33,646 nt of DNA from Clostridiales bacterium (GCA_012519155.1 JAAYQS010000197.1:1-33646); one strand, 5' to 3'; positions 1 to 9,232 are shown, numbered from the stretch's first letter. Notes: generated from the sequence alone by a model not told the origin. Program-made: numbers and translations.

Positions 1-104
1 ATTATTTTGGTTATACTCTTTGAATTTATTGTTTCTAAAATAGCTACTTCCTGTGCTAAATCTTCTTTTGAAATATTTTTTAACCCATCAAATATATTTG
101 CCAT
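1..104 (-). CDS. 5' end of an unidentified gene, cut by the window edge
   Basis: The first 34 codons of a minus-strand gene run off the left edge of the window. The ATG at 104 follows a good ribosome binding site (GGGGGTAGG, spacing about 4). The readable residues begin MANIFDGLKNISKEDLAQEV and look helical and charged, with no signal peptide. I do not recognise the family and 34 residues are too few to assign one. It starts about 50 bases beyond the stop of the Nudix gene on the same strand, so it could belong to the same transcript. Confidence 0.6.
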   Translation of the reverse strand, partial: MANIFDGLKNISKEDLAQEVAILETINSKSITKI

Positions 105-154
105 AACCTACCCCCAAGTAATTTACTAATAATATCACTGCAAAAAGAAATACA

Positions 155-712
155 TTAGATTATACTAAGGCTTTTTAATACTTTTTCATATTCCTCTAAA
201 CTTATACAAAATTTCTTGTTTGCATTTTGTAAATTGCATAACAATTCTTTTGTGTCCATCCACAATATATCTTGAATTTCATCTTCTTCATAATGTATAT
301 AAGATACATCTACATTATCTTTTAAAACATATACATTATTTATTTCATTACTTACAAAAATACTACCGTGAAACACATCTTTTGCCATAAGTTTTTGTGT
401 GAAAAGAAATATAAAATCTTCTTTTTTTGCCTCTATACCTAATTCTTCCTTTAATTCTCTTACTGCTGCATCTATAAATTCTTCTCCTACATCAACATGT
501 CCTGCCGAGGATACATCAAAACATCCAGGAAATGAATCTTTATTATCACTTCTTTTTTGAAGTAAAATTTCAATTTTTTTACTATTATATCTTTTTCTAA
601 AAATATAAATTCTTACACTTCCATGTAAATCTCCATCCCTATGTACAAGGGATCTTTCTTTGATTTTTCCTGTTCTTGTTCCATCTTCATTTAGTATATC
701 AAAATACTCCAT
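155..712 (-). CDS. Nudix hydrolase, IPP-isomerase-like (YfcD type)
   Basis: Nudix family hydrolase of 185 residues; such enzymes split nucleoside diphosphates linked to another moiety. A complete Nudix box is visible at about residues 71-93: GHVDVGE, then REL, then EELGI, fitting GX5EX7REUXEEXGU, so the metal-binding glutamates are present. The N-terminus (EYFDILNEDG, then HRDGDLHGSVRIYI) resembles the type 1 IPP-isomerase-like Nudix group, whose substrates are mostly unknown. The frame is open further upstream, but the ATG at 712 has an AGGAGG site 6 bases before it, and an upstream start would overlap the previous gene. The gene begins 10 bases after the stop of the methyltransferase, so the two form an operon. 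The family is secure; the substrate is not. Confidence 0.85.
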   Translation of the reverse strand: MEYFDILNEDGTRTGKIKERSLVHRDGDLHGSVRIYIFRKRYNSKKIEILLQKRSDNKDSFPGCFDVSSAGHVDVGEEFIDAAVRELKEELGIEAKKEDFIFLFTQKLMAKDVFHGSIFVSNEINNVYVLKDNVDVSYIHYEEDEIQDILWMDTKELLCNLQNANKKFCISLEEYEKVLKSLSII

Positions 713-722
713 AATTTTCCTC

Positions 723-1286
723 CTAAAGTTTAAATATAAATACTGGTATTGGAGGATTATTAGGTTTATTATAAAACTCATTATAAATTACAAGATATTT
801 TTTATTATCTAATTTTCTTAAATATTCAAGTACCTTGTCTTTTTCTATAAAACCACTATCACCACCACTATATATACATATACTTATAATGCCTCCTGCT
901 TTTAGAAGCTCAAGAGCTACATTAATAGCTTCAATAGTAGTATTATATTTTGTTTGTATGTTATGATTACCGCCTGGAAGATATCCTAAATTAAACATTA
1001 CTGCACTTACAGAATCCTTAAATATGTACTTATCCATATTTACATGACTATCTAAAATAACATTATAATTACAACTAATTTTACTATCTAATAATAACTT
1101 TTTTGTAGCCTCTACAGCCTCCTGTTGAATGTCAAAAGATAGCACCTTCCCACTTTTTCCTACTAAATTAGACAAAAAAAGCGTATCATTTCCTTTTCCT
1201 GCAGTTGCATCTATACAATTATCGCCCTCTTTTACATATTTCTTTACTATTTGGTGAGACCAATCTGTAATTGTTATTCTTTTCAT
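723..1286 (-). CDS. mnmM: Class I SAM methyltransferase, MnmM/YtqB family (tRNA wobble uridine modification)
   Basis: Protein of 187 residues matching the YtqB family (formerly called putative rRNA methylase, PF06962). In Gram-positive bacteria YtqB has been identified as MnmM, which methylates the aminomethyl group of nm5(s2)U34 in tRNA. Visible features are the SAM-binding motif I (DATAGKGNDT, residues about 26-35), the acidic end of strand 2 (SFDIQQEA) and the family signature FNLGYLPGGNH at about 98-108, which includes motif IV. Length agrees with the family. The start has a GAGGTAG site. It is the first gene of a two-gene operon with the Nudix hydrolase. A -10-like TATAAT lies at 1325-1330 but no good -35 box was seen. 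The assignment to MnmM rests on motif recognition, not a database comparison. Confidence 0.8.
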   Translation of the reverse strand: MKRITITDWSHQIVKKYVKEGDNCIDATAGKGNDTLFLSNLVGKSGKVLSFDIQQEAVEATKKLLLDSKISCNYNVILDSHVNMDKYIFKDSVSAVMFNLGYLPGGNHNIQTKYNTTIEAINVALELLKAGGIISICIYSGGDSGFIEKDKVLEYLRKLDNKKYLVIYNEFYNKPNNPPIPVFIFKL

Positions 1287-1363
1287 AATTACTACCTCTA
1301 AAATATTAAAATTTTTACATATTAATTATACACATATATTATCTTATTTTTAAATGTTGCTTC

Positions 1364-1604
1364 AAATATTTACTTCATTAATCCTTTTATTCTTTATCAC
1401 TTATAACTTCGGTTAATTAATAATTAATAATTAATAATTAATAATTAATAATTAAGAATTTAAGACATTTTTACTCCTTCGTGGTAAAAATTTTAATTAT
1501 ATATTGTATGGGTGGACAAGCTCCACTTTCAAAGCTTACACCTATACTTATATAAGAACTCAATTATGTCAATGCTTTGGGCCTCAACTAAGTAATTCTT
1601 AATT
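1364..1604 (-). repeat. Dispersed repeat, copy 1 (about 240 bp, AT-rich, with a conserved hairpin)
   Basis: This stretch aligns along its whole length with 25190-25431. Shared blocks, on the plus strand, include TTCTTTATCACTTA, AACTTCG, AATTTTAATTATATATTGTATG, TGGACAAGCT, TTCAAAGC and AATGCTTTG. At 1411-1460 it carries about six tandem copies of the 7-mer AATTAAT. A perfect 8-bp hairpin lies at 1467-1474/1484-1491 (ATTTTTAC/GTAAAAAT), and a 6-bp stem CAAAGC/GCTTTG at 1530-1535/1574-1579. Between 1452 and 1604 the unit is bounded by the inverted repeat AATTAAGAATT/AATTCTTAATT. It abuts the truncated end of the GNAT pseudogene and stops about 78 bases before the mnmM start. No transposase is encoded. 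It could be a MITE-like element or a structured RNA. Confidence 0.75.
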
Positions 1605-1900
1605 TCACATTAAATAAGATTGTTTATACCCACATTCTTTCAACTGAACCAACATCCTTTTCATTAACTCAGTACCTATTCCATAATTGCGATATTCTTT
1701 CAAAAACAAAATAGCAAAGGATGGAGTCTGATTATCAACATGACCATAGTCATTCATAATACGAACCCATACAGCTCCAACTATTGCACTATCAACTTCA
1801 GCAACAAAGTATAAACTGCTTTAATTAACCCTCATTCCATAAACTATGGCATAATATCCAATAGCTTTGACCTTTCAAACAGAATATTACTAATATCTGC
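1605..1900 (-). pseudogene. GNAT N-acetyltransferase remnant
   Basis: No intact gene is present, but the minus strand at about 1605-1822 reads YFVAEVDSAIVGAVWVRI, then NDYGHVDNQTPSFAI, then EYRNYGIGTELMKRML, and ends KQSYLM before a TGA. This is the central part of a GNAT fold, with the acetyl-CoA-binding motif A (R-N-Y-G-I-G-T). In-frame stops interrupt the part before it; a relic (ADISNILFERSKLLDIMP) is readable in another frame near 1840-1900. The C-terminal strands that normally follow are missing exactly where the dispersed repeat begins. It is therefore a pseudogene with broken 5' and 3' ends. Confidence 0.75.
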
Positions 1901-1906
1901 TCTTTT

Positions 1907-2881
1907 TTACCTTGAAGTATCAAAGAAATTAATAATCATACTTAATATTTGTTCATCATGTTCCATATATAACTCTTTGTCGATATTTTCGGAAGGATTG
2001 CTTTTTTGATATTGAAGTGCTGCATCTGTCAAAAAATATGTATAATGTTCATTGTGATTCGGCTTATCCATTAACATAAATTTACATTTTTTATTTTTAA
2101 CTAAATCTCTTTTTTCATAAATAGCACTTCTTTTTTCATTATAAAAAACATCTTTATCTGCGGATATGACAAGTACAGGAATATCTACCGTATTAATTCC
2201 ATCTATTGCCGATAAATCCTTGTCCTCACCATATTCAAAATATATAAATGCAAGATTTAATGGTCTTATAATTGGATATGCAAATCCTATAAATCGCTTT
2301 ACAGAGCACTCCCACTGTTCAGAAGCCGAGTTGAATCCAGATGCAGAAACAACTGCATCCACTCTATGTTCAAAATTCAAAATTGTGGTTACCGCATATC
2401 CTCCCATACTATGGCCAAACAAGTATATAGGCAAATTAGAAAATGAATCATTATTATCGCAATATGTAAGTATTGAATCCAAATCGTATACTGCCTGAGT
2501 ATACCCACCTAATCTCTTACCTTCACTTGTATAGCATCCTGTATAATCAAATCCAAGCACTTGATATCCTGCATCTACAAAATATCGAACTTCATATAAT
2601 TTTATATCATTTGAATCGCCATGCCCTGGTGCAACAACGATGACACCCTTCGTATTCTCTTTTCCATAAAGATACGCTGATAAAATATTATTTCCAGATG
2701 GAATCTTTATTTCTTCACGAGGATATTTATCTGCAATATCTGCATACAGCAAGTATTTATCAGAATCATACTTGGCATATGTATATTTTCCCATTACTAT
2801 GCTATGTATAATTGCAATAATAATTGGGATAATAATCAAATATATGACACACACAATTATCCATATTACTTTTTTACTCAT
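1907..2881 (-). CDS. Membrane-anchored alpha/beta hydrolase
   Basis: Alpha/beta hydrolase of 324 residues, of the serine aminopeptidase/acyl-ester hydrolase (S33-like) type; the substrate is unknown. An N-terminal hydrophobic helix (residues about 5-27, VIWIIVCVIYLIIIPIIIAI) should anchor it with the catalytic domain outside. The nucleophile elbow is GHSMGG with Ser158. VISADKDVF is the likely acid region and the histidines of NHNEHYTYF the likely base region. The oxyanion side is VVAPGHGDSN. The frame is open to 2968, but the ATG at 2881 follows AGGGAGAAAAGG and gives a proper membrane anchor, so I chose it. Hand-counted lines of this gene are 32-45% GC, against about 28% for neighbours, which suggests acquisition. 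It stands alone between remnants. Confidence 0.75.
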   Translation of the reverse strand: MSKKVIWIIVCVIYLIIIPIIIAIIHSIVMGKYTYAKYDSDKYLLYADIADKYPREEIKIPSGNNILSAYLYGKENTKGVIVVAPGHGDSNDIKLYEVRYFVDAGYQVLGFDYTGCYTSEGKRLGGYTQAVYDLDSILTYCDNNDSFSNLPIYLFGHSMGGYAVTTILNFEHRVDAVVSASGFNSASEQWECSVKRFIGFAYPIIRPLNLAFIYFEYGEDKDLSAIDGINTVDIPVLVISADKDVFYNEKRSAIYEKRDLVKNKKCKFMLMDKPNHNEHYTYFLTDAALQYQKSNPSENIDKELYMEHDEQILSMIINFFDTSR

Positions 2882-3050
2882 ATATCCTTTTCTCCCTACA
2901 ACTACAAAATGGCTAAAAATATAGGAATAGCCATATATGATGTTATAAAATAGACGAACATATACCACTCAATTTTCCTTAATGTGCTACAATATAATCC
3001 ATCTAAAAAAGCATAATCAATCTGCACTTTATTCCTTGCCAACAACTCAG

Positions 3051-3340
3051 TCATTACAGTTGCACCTTGACTTCATTTCTTCCAACTCTTCATTTGAGGG
3101 TCTATTATCATTACTATACATTTTGTTCATGGGATACCACCAAACAGGTCCCTTTCCATTATTTCCATAGTCTTCTATATCTCCACTTCTTCTAGGAAAA
3201 TGCCATTTTCCCTCATCTGCTTTTTCACTTCACGCTGCATCCTCTTAGGATTTCTTTTTATGTCCTTTACAACAGTATCAACAGATAGACTAAACTGTAA
3301 ACTAAATAGTATTTTTGAATGTACATTGCTTTTTTATCTT
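3051..3340 (-). pseudogene. Gene debris, including a YjdF/DUF2992-like stretch
   Basis: Two coherent stretches can be read on the minus strand in different frames. One, about 3175-3320, reads FSLSVDTVVKDIKRNPKR, then MQREVKKQMRENG, before a stop; the basic NPKRMQREVKKQ segment resembles the middle of YjdF (DUF2992) proteins. The other, about 3051-3236, reads DEGKWHFPRRSGDIEDYG, then GPVWWYPMNKMYSND, and ends in CNCND before a TGA; I do not recognise it and it has no start codon or ribosome binding site. The stretches overlap, so at most one reflects the ancestral frame at each point. I read this as decayed coding DNA rather than a live gene. Confidence 0.35.
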
Positions 3341-3482
3341 TGCATTTATAATCAAGCCCTATGGCACAATTAACATATTAATCATCAAAAAAACAATTTA
3401 TTAAACTTATTATACCTTATATTGGAATAATTGCATATGCTTTTTATAACATATTCCTATAATTAAAAGTACAAAAATATAG

Positions 3483-3737
3483 ATTGACAATTACAACTGG
3501 TATATATGGGCAGGAGTACATAGATTATTTCAAAAAAGTAAATAGGTGTATACCATGACTTTCAGAAAACCAAGTCTATTCATTCACTGTCTGAAAAAGT
3601 TTGGAGCTAATTTTAAAAATCAGTTTGATTTTTCTTCATATAAACAATTCTTTGAAAAAACTAAGTATAAAAACATAGACTATATTTTGATTAAAGGAAA
3701 AATGCCTTGTGCAATTGCCATTATAACAAAACTGTAA
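3483..3737 (+). pseudogene. C-terminal remnant, probably of a SAM-dependent methyltransferase
   Basis: One plus-strand frame reads IDNYNWYIWAGVHRLFQKSK up to an in-frame TAG at 3543, then continues without a shift as VYTMTFRKPSLF, FSSYKQFFEKTKYKNIDY and ILIKGKMPCAIAIITKL to a TAA. The ending (a helix, a strand, then KGKMPCAIAI) is like the C-terminus of clostridial class I SAM methyltransferases, but the SAM-binding half is absent. The GTG at 3546 and the ATG at 3555 have no ribosome binding site. A broken gene fragment is the best reading; the family call is from pattern recognition and moderate at best. The preceding stretch, about 3340-3480, holds nothing I can identify. Confidence 0.4.
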
Positions 3738-3754
3738 TTAATAATAATAAAAAA

Positions 3755-3791
3755 TCTCCATTACAAATTAAAATGAAAATAGTAATGGAGA
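3755..3791 (-). terminator. Rho-independent terminator of the chemoreceptor gene
   Basis: A perfect 10-bp stem TCTCCATTAC/GTAATGGAGA with a 17-base loop is followed on the minus strand by TTTTTTATTATTA. It lies just downstream of the stop of the chemoreceptor gene. Confidence 0.85.
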
Positions 3792-3813
3792 ATAATATTT
3801 ACACAAAATGTAA

Positions 3814-5898
3814 TTAATATTTAAATTTATCTATAAGCTTGCTTATATTTTCTGATACTTCTTGTTCCTTATTTAGCGCTTCAATTACCTTTTCTATATG
3901 TTCAATATTTTCTTTAATTAAACCTGAAATATTACCAGCACTGTCACAAGAATTTTGTGCTGCATCATTTGAAGTTATAACAAGATTATTAACTTCATCT
4001 ATTACACTTGAAAGTTCCTCTGACATAGAAGCTAAATCTTCTGAAATATTGTTAACGCTATCAGCATCACTGTAATACTCATCACCTGTTTTCTTTATAA
4101 ATTGTAATTCATCTAATACATCATTTCCTACAAACTGAAGAATTTCCATATTATTATTTGATAAATCTTCAAATGATTTTTCCACTTTCTTAATAGTTTC
4201 TTTTATACTTACTACAGCATCTTTAGATGCTTCTGCAAGAGTTCTAACTTCCTCTGCAACTACAGCAAAACCTTTTCCTGCTTCTCCTGCCCTTTGAGAT
4301 TCAATAGCTGCATTTAATGCAAGAAGATTTGTTTGTTCTGATATTTCTTCTATAGTTTCAGCCATAACTTCTATTTCCTTAACTATTTTACCTTCTTCTA
4401 TTGCTCTATTACATTTTTCAAGTTTTTCTTTATAAACATTGTTAATTGTATTTGTTGATTCTTCACCTTTATTTTTAACATTTAAAGCTCTTTCTTTTGA
4501 ACTTAATGAATTATTACTACTTTCAAGAGCTTTATCTGATAAGGCCCTAACAGCTTTTCTTACTTCACTTATAGAAACAGTTATAGTTTCAGTAGCTTCA
4601 CTTGACTTTTGAATTTCTGAAAGTATATTACTAACATCTTCTTCCATCCCATTAGCGTGATTTTCCATAACTGAACTATCTTCTGATATTTTTACATTAT
4701 TATTGTTCAAATTAAGTACATTATCTTTCATTTGGCTAATTAAATTTACTATTTCTTTTCTCATATTTTCATATGCCTTAGCAAGTTCTCCTATTTCATC
4801 TCTATACTTTGATAAATTTTTATAGTTATTATCAAAACTAAAATCTAATTTGCCACCCTTTTTTATCATTTCAGTTACCCTTGATATTGGTTTAGATAAT
4901 TTTCTTCCTAAAACTTCTGCTGCTATTATTGCCACAATGTATACTAGAGTACTAATAATTATAAGCCTTATCATAATGCTATTAATTTTATGTGTAATAA
5001 CACTATATGGAATAGTAAAAGCATATATCATTCCATTTGTTAATTTTGTATATACTAGTCTTTTGTTTTCATTTTTGTATTTATATTGAATTACTTCATT
5101 AGACTTTTCACCATTTTCAATATAATTTTGAATTTCCTTCAAAGATCCATTATCTACTTCACTTAAACTTAAAATATCATTAAAGTCAGGATGATATATT
5201 ATATTATTACTACTATCTAGTAAAAATCCATAGTCAGAATTTTCATCTTTGCCTATTATGTTTTTTATGACATCAAAATCCACATCCATTCCTACTACTC
5301 CAATTGTCACTCCATTTACCTTTAATGGTACAACATAAGAAATCATATATTTATTAATATTATCATTATAGTAGGGATCCATCCATGTTGCTTTATTATT
5401 ATTAATAGGCACATAATACCAACCAACATGTTCTAAATCATCTTTACTATACATACTAAAATCAGTAGGTACTAAATCATTAAAATCAGCTTCATTAGTA
5501 TTCCTAGATGCAAATATTCCTGATGTTGGATTTGTATAATCAGGATTAAATCTAATATAATAAGTTAAAGCTCCATTAGTATTACTTGCAATTTCCTTAA
5601 ATGAACTTTTCATCTGTTCCACATAGCTATTTACATAATTATTATCTACCTTAAAAGTATTAAGATCCTTTAGATTATTTACTGCAATATCATTCATTGT
5701 ATTTACAGCCTGCTCTATTGCAGAAATTGTACTATTAATTTCATTACCATTACTTACACATTCTAATTGTATATTTTCTCCTGTGGAATCTTTTAATATG
5801 CTTTTTATATTTGCAGTGGCAATAGTAGTTACAGAAATAACAGAAATTATAGATATTGCAGAAATAGCTGCAACTATTTTTGTTCTTATCTTTATCAT
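3814..5898 (-). CDS. Methyl-accepting chemotaxis protein with extracellular Cache domain
   Basis: Transmembrane chemoreceptor of 694 residues that would control CheA and so the flagellar motor. In order it has an N-terminal membrane helix (residues about 8-28), an extracellular double-Cache-like sensor (about 35-300, with the blocks [35 protein letters not shown] and [12 protein letters not shown]), a second membrane helix ([19 protein letters not shown]), a HAMP region and a cytoplasmic signalling domain. The hairpin tip reads [34 protein letters not shown] (given here as [16 protein letters not shown] plus [18 protein letters not shown]), with SQR where most receptors have AAR. The ATG at 5898 is preferred over the one at 5913 because GGGGGA lies 8 bases before it. 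The ligand is unknown. It is a single-gene unit with its own terminator. Confidence 0.9.
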   Translation of the reverse strand: MIKIRTKIVAAISAISIISVISVTTIATANIKSILKDSTGENIQLECVSNGNEINSTISAIEQAVNTMNDIAVNNLKDLNTFKVDNNYVNSYVEQMKSSFKEIASNTNGALTYYIRFNPDYTNPTSGIFASRNTNEADFNDLVPTDFSMYSKDDLEHVGWYYVPINNNKATWMDPYYNDNINKYMISYVVPLKVNGVTIGVVGMDVDFDVIKNIIGKDENSDYGFLLDSSNNIIYHPDFNDILSLSEVDNGSLKEIQNYIENGEKSNEVIQYKYKNENKRLVYTKLTNGMIYAFTIPYSVITHKINSIMIRLIIISTLVYIVAIIAAEVLGRKLSKPISRVTEMIKKGGKLDFSFDNNYKNLSKYRDEIGELAKAYENMRKEIVNLISQMKDNVLNLNNNNVKISEDSSVMENHANGMEEDVSNILSEIQKSSEATETITVSISEVRKAVRALSDKALESSNNSLSSKERALNVKNKGEESTNTINNVYKEKLEKCNRAIEEGKIVKEIEVMAETIEEISEQTNLLALNAAIESQRAGEAGKGFAVVAEEVRTLAEASKDAVVSIKETIKKVEKSFEDLSNNNMEILQFVGNDVLDELQFIKKTGDEYYSDADSVNNISEDLASMSEELSSVIDEVNNLVITSNDAAQNSCDSAGNISGLIKENIEHIEKVIEALNKEQEVSENISKLIDKFKY

Positions 5899-6013
5899 AC
5901 ATAATTCCCCCATAATTTTAAAATTCTACTTTAATTTTCGTACTTATTTTCTATATCTTAACTGTTTTACGACATTCTACAATTTCTTTTTATAAAAATA
6001 GTCAAAAAAATAA

Positions 6014-6048
6014 GGTTGAGATAATAATTTTCAACTGCTATCTCAACC
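6014..6048 (-). terminator. Rho-independent terminator of the NlpC/P60 gene
   Basis: Stem GGTTGAGAT/ATCTCAACC with a 17-base loop, followed on the minus strand by TTATTTTTTTGAC. It lies 18 bases downstream of the NlpC/P60 stop codon. Confidence 0.85.
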
Positions 6049-6065
6049 TCTTACTTTTCTAATTT

Positions 6066-7289
6066 TTAATTTTGTGAATTCTTTTTCATTACATCTTTAC
6101 TATTAACTATCCTTCTTGCAGTGCATGCCCTTAATGCACCAGAAGATACCTTTATTACATCACCAGTTTGTGGTGCATGGATATACATGTTATTACCTAC
6201 ATATATAGCTACATGATGTGGTGCAGATTTGTCACCAAAAAACAACAAATCTCCTGGTTGAAGCTTATCTAGTGAAACTTCAACTTCTGTACCAACTTTT
6301 ACTTGTGTGTAAGTTGTTCTAGTTATTTCATATCCAAATTGTCTATATACATAACTTGTAAATCCACTGCAATCCATACCAGTTGCAGGATTATCTCCAC
6401 CCCAAAGATATGGTATTCCTAAATATTTATAAGCTTCTAATACAATTGCATTTGTTGATGCAGGTGGAGTTTCTCCATGGCCAACAAGTCCTGATACCTT
6501 TGTTTTAATCTCTTCTATTGCCTTATTTATTTTATCTAATATTTCCTGTGTTTTTATTTTAGGCTTTACACCTTCTAATGCAGAAATAATTCCATTTAAT
6601 TCTTCAATAGATTGAGATGAATTAGCAAGATTTATAAGAGGCTCAACCATAGCTATTTCAGTATCTTTAATAGATGTTTGAGTTTTTGCTCTTATTTCAA
6701 TAAGTTCTTTCATTTTTTCATTAGATTGATTTTTCTTATTATCTAATTCCTGTTGCTGGTTTTGTTGCTGAGTTTTAAGATTTTCCTGTTCCTCCTTGTT
6801 TTTTTCAATATTTTCCTTTAACTCTTCAATATTTTCAACATTCTTTTTATCAGTATCTGCTAATTTAACTGCACAATCTACTCTAAGTAAAAAATCACCT
6901 AAACTATCTGACTTCATTAAAAATTCAAGATAATTAATTGAAGTACTTTTATTTTTATATATTTCTCTTATACGACTATCCATTAATTTTTCTGCATCTT
7001 CTAAATTTTTATTTTCAGTTTCAAGATTTTTATTAATTTCATTAAGATCACTTTGAGTTTTTTCCATTTCTAATGTTAACATAGAAAGTTCATTATCTAT
7101 TTTTTGTATTTCAGTTTCTAAATTAAGTATACTTGCTTCATTTTCATTATATTGCTTGTCCAATTCATCATGTTGCTGAATTTGTTCATCTGCTACACTA
7201 GGTGTTGCATATGCAATAGTGTTCCATGTAAAGCTTGTCATTAAAATGCATGATATTACTACAACTGTTCTTAGTTTGCTACTATACAT
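6066..7289 (-). CDS. Secreted coiled-coil NlpC/P60 peptidoglycan endopeptidase
   Basis: Exported cell-wall hydrolase of 407 residues, built like CwlO/PcsB proteins. It has a signal peptide (residues 1-28, cleavage near IAYA-TP), a long charged coiled coil (about 35-265), and a C-terminal NlpC/P60 domain (about 280-395) that cleaves peptide cross-bridges. The catalytic Cys307 is in GMDCSGF, the histidine in HHVAIYVG (358/359) and the third polar residue, His371, in MYIHAP. IPYLWGGDNP and LQPGDLLFF are family hallmarks. In relatives, the coiled coil is docked by FtsEX, which activates the enzyme; whether that holds here is inference. The start has GAGGTAGAGAG before it. A promoter lies about 120 bases upstream, leaving a long leader, and a terminator follows, so it is monocistronic. 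Confidence 0.9.
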   Translation of the reverse strand: MYSSKLRTVVVISCILMTSFTWNTIAYATPSVADEQIQQHDELDKQYNENEASILNLETEIQKIDNELSMLTLEMEKTQSDLNEINKNLETENKNLEDAEKLMDSRIREIYKNKSTSINYLEFLMKSDSLGDFLLRVDCAVKLADTDKKNVENIEELKENIEKNKEEQENLKTQQQNQQQELDNKKNQSNEKMKELIEIRAKTQTSIKDTEIAMVEPLINLANSSQSIEELNGIISALEGVKPKIKTQEILDKINKAIEEIKTKVSGLVGHGETPPASTNAIVLEAYKYLGIPYLWGGDNPATGMDCSGFTSYVYRQFGYEITRTTYTQVKVGTEVEVSLDKLQPGDLLFFGDKSAPHHVAIYVGNNMYIHAPQTGDVIKVSSGALRACTARRIVNSKDVMKKNSQN

Positions 7290-7414
7290 TACTCTCTACC
7301 TCTTTTATTAATATATTATATATTTTTTACAAAATAAATTCTTAGATTACTTTTTTTGTAATAAAATTTAAAAAATAATTAAATAGAAATTTAATGATAT
7401 TAAATTACTATTTA

Positions 7415-7423
7415 ATTATACCA
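7415..7423 (-). promoter_or_regulatory. Extended -10 promoter element for the NlpC/P60 gene
   Basis: TGGTATAAT on the minus strand, an extended -10 box, with only a weak -35. The implied leader of about 120 bases holds a small hairpin (arms AATTTAAT/ATTAAATT) right after the probable start site. The same GTGGTATAAT occurs before the diguanylate cyclase gene. Confidence 0.55.
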
Positions 7424-7484
7424 CATTATCTTACTATATTTATAAATGAAAGTATATATTTAACATTTTGTTAATTTATAATTT

Positions 7485-9185
7485 TTATATTTCACCTATC
7501 ATTTTCAAATATTTTAATACATTTTTACTATATACAGTAGCAATACCTCTGCCATTTTGTTTTGAATAGTACATAGCCCAATCAACTTCCTTTAATAAGT
7601 TTTCAATTTCCTTTGTAATTTCAGGATAAGCAGTTATTCCAACACTTATATTTACATTAACTACTTTTTCATTTACAATAAATTCAAAATTGCTTATTTC
7701 ATCCATTATATTTTTTACAATTTTCTGTGTTTCCTCTACATTCTTTCCTGGAAATATAATAACAAATTCTTCGCCACCATATCTTGATATTATTCCATTA
7801 TTTTTTGAAGCTATATCCTTGGCAATATTTGCACAAACCTTTATTACTGTATCTCCAAATAAGTGTCCATATGTATCATTAATTCTTTTAAATCTATCTA
7901 AATCAAACAATATAATAGACATCTTAAATTTATTACTCTTTATACTTCTTACTTCATTTGATATTTCATTAAATAATTCTGTTAAATACCTTCTATTATA
8001 TACTCCTGTAAGAGAATCTCTAATTGCTAATTGTTCCATTTGTTTAAATAAATATATTTCTTCACATCTTGGTATAATTTCGTCAGTTAAAATTTCATAA
8101 AACATCAATTCACTTTCCTTAAAAAATCCCTCATTTTTTGATGCTAATACACACCATCCAACAATTAAATCATATTTTAATAAAGGAGTAAATAATATAG
8201 ATTTTATACCATCTTCTTTTTTTAAAAATTTGTATTTATTATAATCAATATTATTATCTATAACAGTGCTTTTAGTATTAAAAATATCTTTAAATAATCC
8301 ATTATTAACAGCTTCTTTTGTTCTATTTACTAAATCTCTTCCTATTACTGTTTCTATGCCCATTGTATTAACTGTTTTTTGAGAGTCATTTTCAAGAAAT
8401 ACTAAAACAAAATGAGTACCTTTAATTTTTTTCATAAGTTCATTAACTAAAGACTTAATTTCATTCGATATATCTATATTTTGGCTAAATTTCTTAAAAT
8501 TCTCAATATCTATTTCCTTATGATATTTAAAATTTGAAGCATCACTTTCTTTTATTCCAAGCATTCTTGATATTACCTTAGAAGAGGCACGAGATTCATC
8601 TTCTATTATTGTATTATCATTTTCACATACTGAAACTACATTAATATCACTATTTAATATAATTTTGTCGCTAATACGTAAATACTTTTCAACAACTTTA
8701 AGCATAAATACATATGTAATAAACAATAAAACACATACTAGTAGTTCATCTAATGATATACATTTCTTATATACTTCTACCCCAAAAACAATAAATAATG
8801 AAATAACTATTTGCCCAAAAGCATATACACGATGTTTTATATTAGTATTTTTAAAAACAAGCAATAATTGAAGCGATGTATAAATATGTATAGAAAAACA
8901 ATATACAGACATTAAAAACATATCCTTTAACAAAAAGAATAAAAAAACTATTAATAGCTGCTTAATTAAATTCATTGCTTTAATAAAAATATAACTGTAT
9001 TCACCAGTTAATTCCTTAGTTATTTCTTCTAAAATAAATGAAAATCCAAGTATAGCTAATAAATAAACTCTTATAGTATCATTTTCACCAACATAAGCAA
9101 AAAGAATTATAAAAAGCAATATAAAATTCATACCAATAATAATATTCAATTTCGAAAAAATAATTTGCATATTGTATCTTTTCAT
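7485..9185 (-). CDS. Membrane GAF-GGDEF diguanylate cyclase
   Basis: Protein of 566 residues predicted to make cyclic di-GMP from two GTP. The N-terminal third (about 8-170) has five or six hydrophobic helices, then comes a GAF-like sensor (about 240-375, with GIKSILFTPLL and VGWCVLAS) and a GGDEF domain (about 385-555). The active-site loop is RYGGEEF (470-474), and the metal/nucleotide motif FDLDRFKRINDTYGH is intact, so it should be active. There is no RxxD inhibitory site in the usual place before GGEEF (the bases encode KNNG there), so product feedback through that site is not expected. The start follows GTGGGGAA. It may have its own promoter at 9233-9241. It is one of two cyclic di-GMP genes here, the other being the HD-GYP gene. 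Confidence 0.9.
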   Translation of the reverse strand: MKRYNMQIIFSKLNIIIGMNFILLFIILFAYVGENDTIRVYLLAILGFSFILEEITKELTGEYSYIFIKAMNLIKQLLIVFLFFLLKDMFLMSVYCFSIHIYTSLQLLLVFKNTNIKHRVYAFGQIVISLFIVFGVEVYKKCISLDELLVCVLLFITYVFMLKVVEKYLRISDKIILNSDINVVSVCENDNTIIEDESRASSKVISRMLGIKESDASNFKYHKEIDIENFKKFSQNIDISNEIKSLVNELMKKIKGTHFVLVFLENDSQKTVNTMGIETVIGRDLVNRTKEAVNNGLFKDIFNTKSTVIDNNIDYNKYKFLKKEDGIKSILFTPLLKYDLIVGWCVLASKNEGFFKESELMFYEILTDEIIPRCEEIYLFKQMEQLAIRDSLTGVYNRRYLTELFNEISNEVRSIKSNKFKMSIILFDLDRFKRINDTYGHLFGDTVIKVCANIAKDIASKNNGIISRYGGEEFVIIFPGKNVEETQKIVKNIMDEISNFEFIVNEKVVNVNISVGITAYPEITKEIENLLKEVDWAMYYSKQNGRGIATVYSKNVLKYLKMIGEI

Positions 9186-9232
9186 TTTAATTCCCCACTA
9201 TTTTAATTATTATCAATTAATAATCCATTTTT

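Noticed and set aside
155..712. The Nudix hydrolase as FolQ for the folate pathway
   Set aside because: It lies 16 kb away from the folate operon with a tRNA-modification gene, and its N-terminus is of the IPP-isomerase-like group.
1404..1460. CRISPR-like array in the AATTAAT repeats
   Set aside because: Units are 7 bases with no spacers, so it is a simple tandem repeat, not a CRISPR.
2982..3170. Plus-strand frame of 62 codons after the alpha/beta hydrolase gene
   Set aside because: No ribosome binding site, and the opposite strand carries the more gene-like remnant.
7690..8100. Plus-strand open frame of 136 codons opposite the GGDEF gene
   Set aside because: It overlaps the conserved GGDEF coding region on the other strand and shows no initiation signals or family features.
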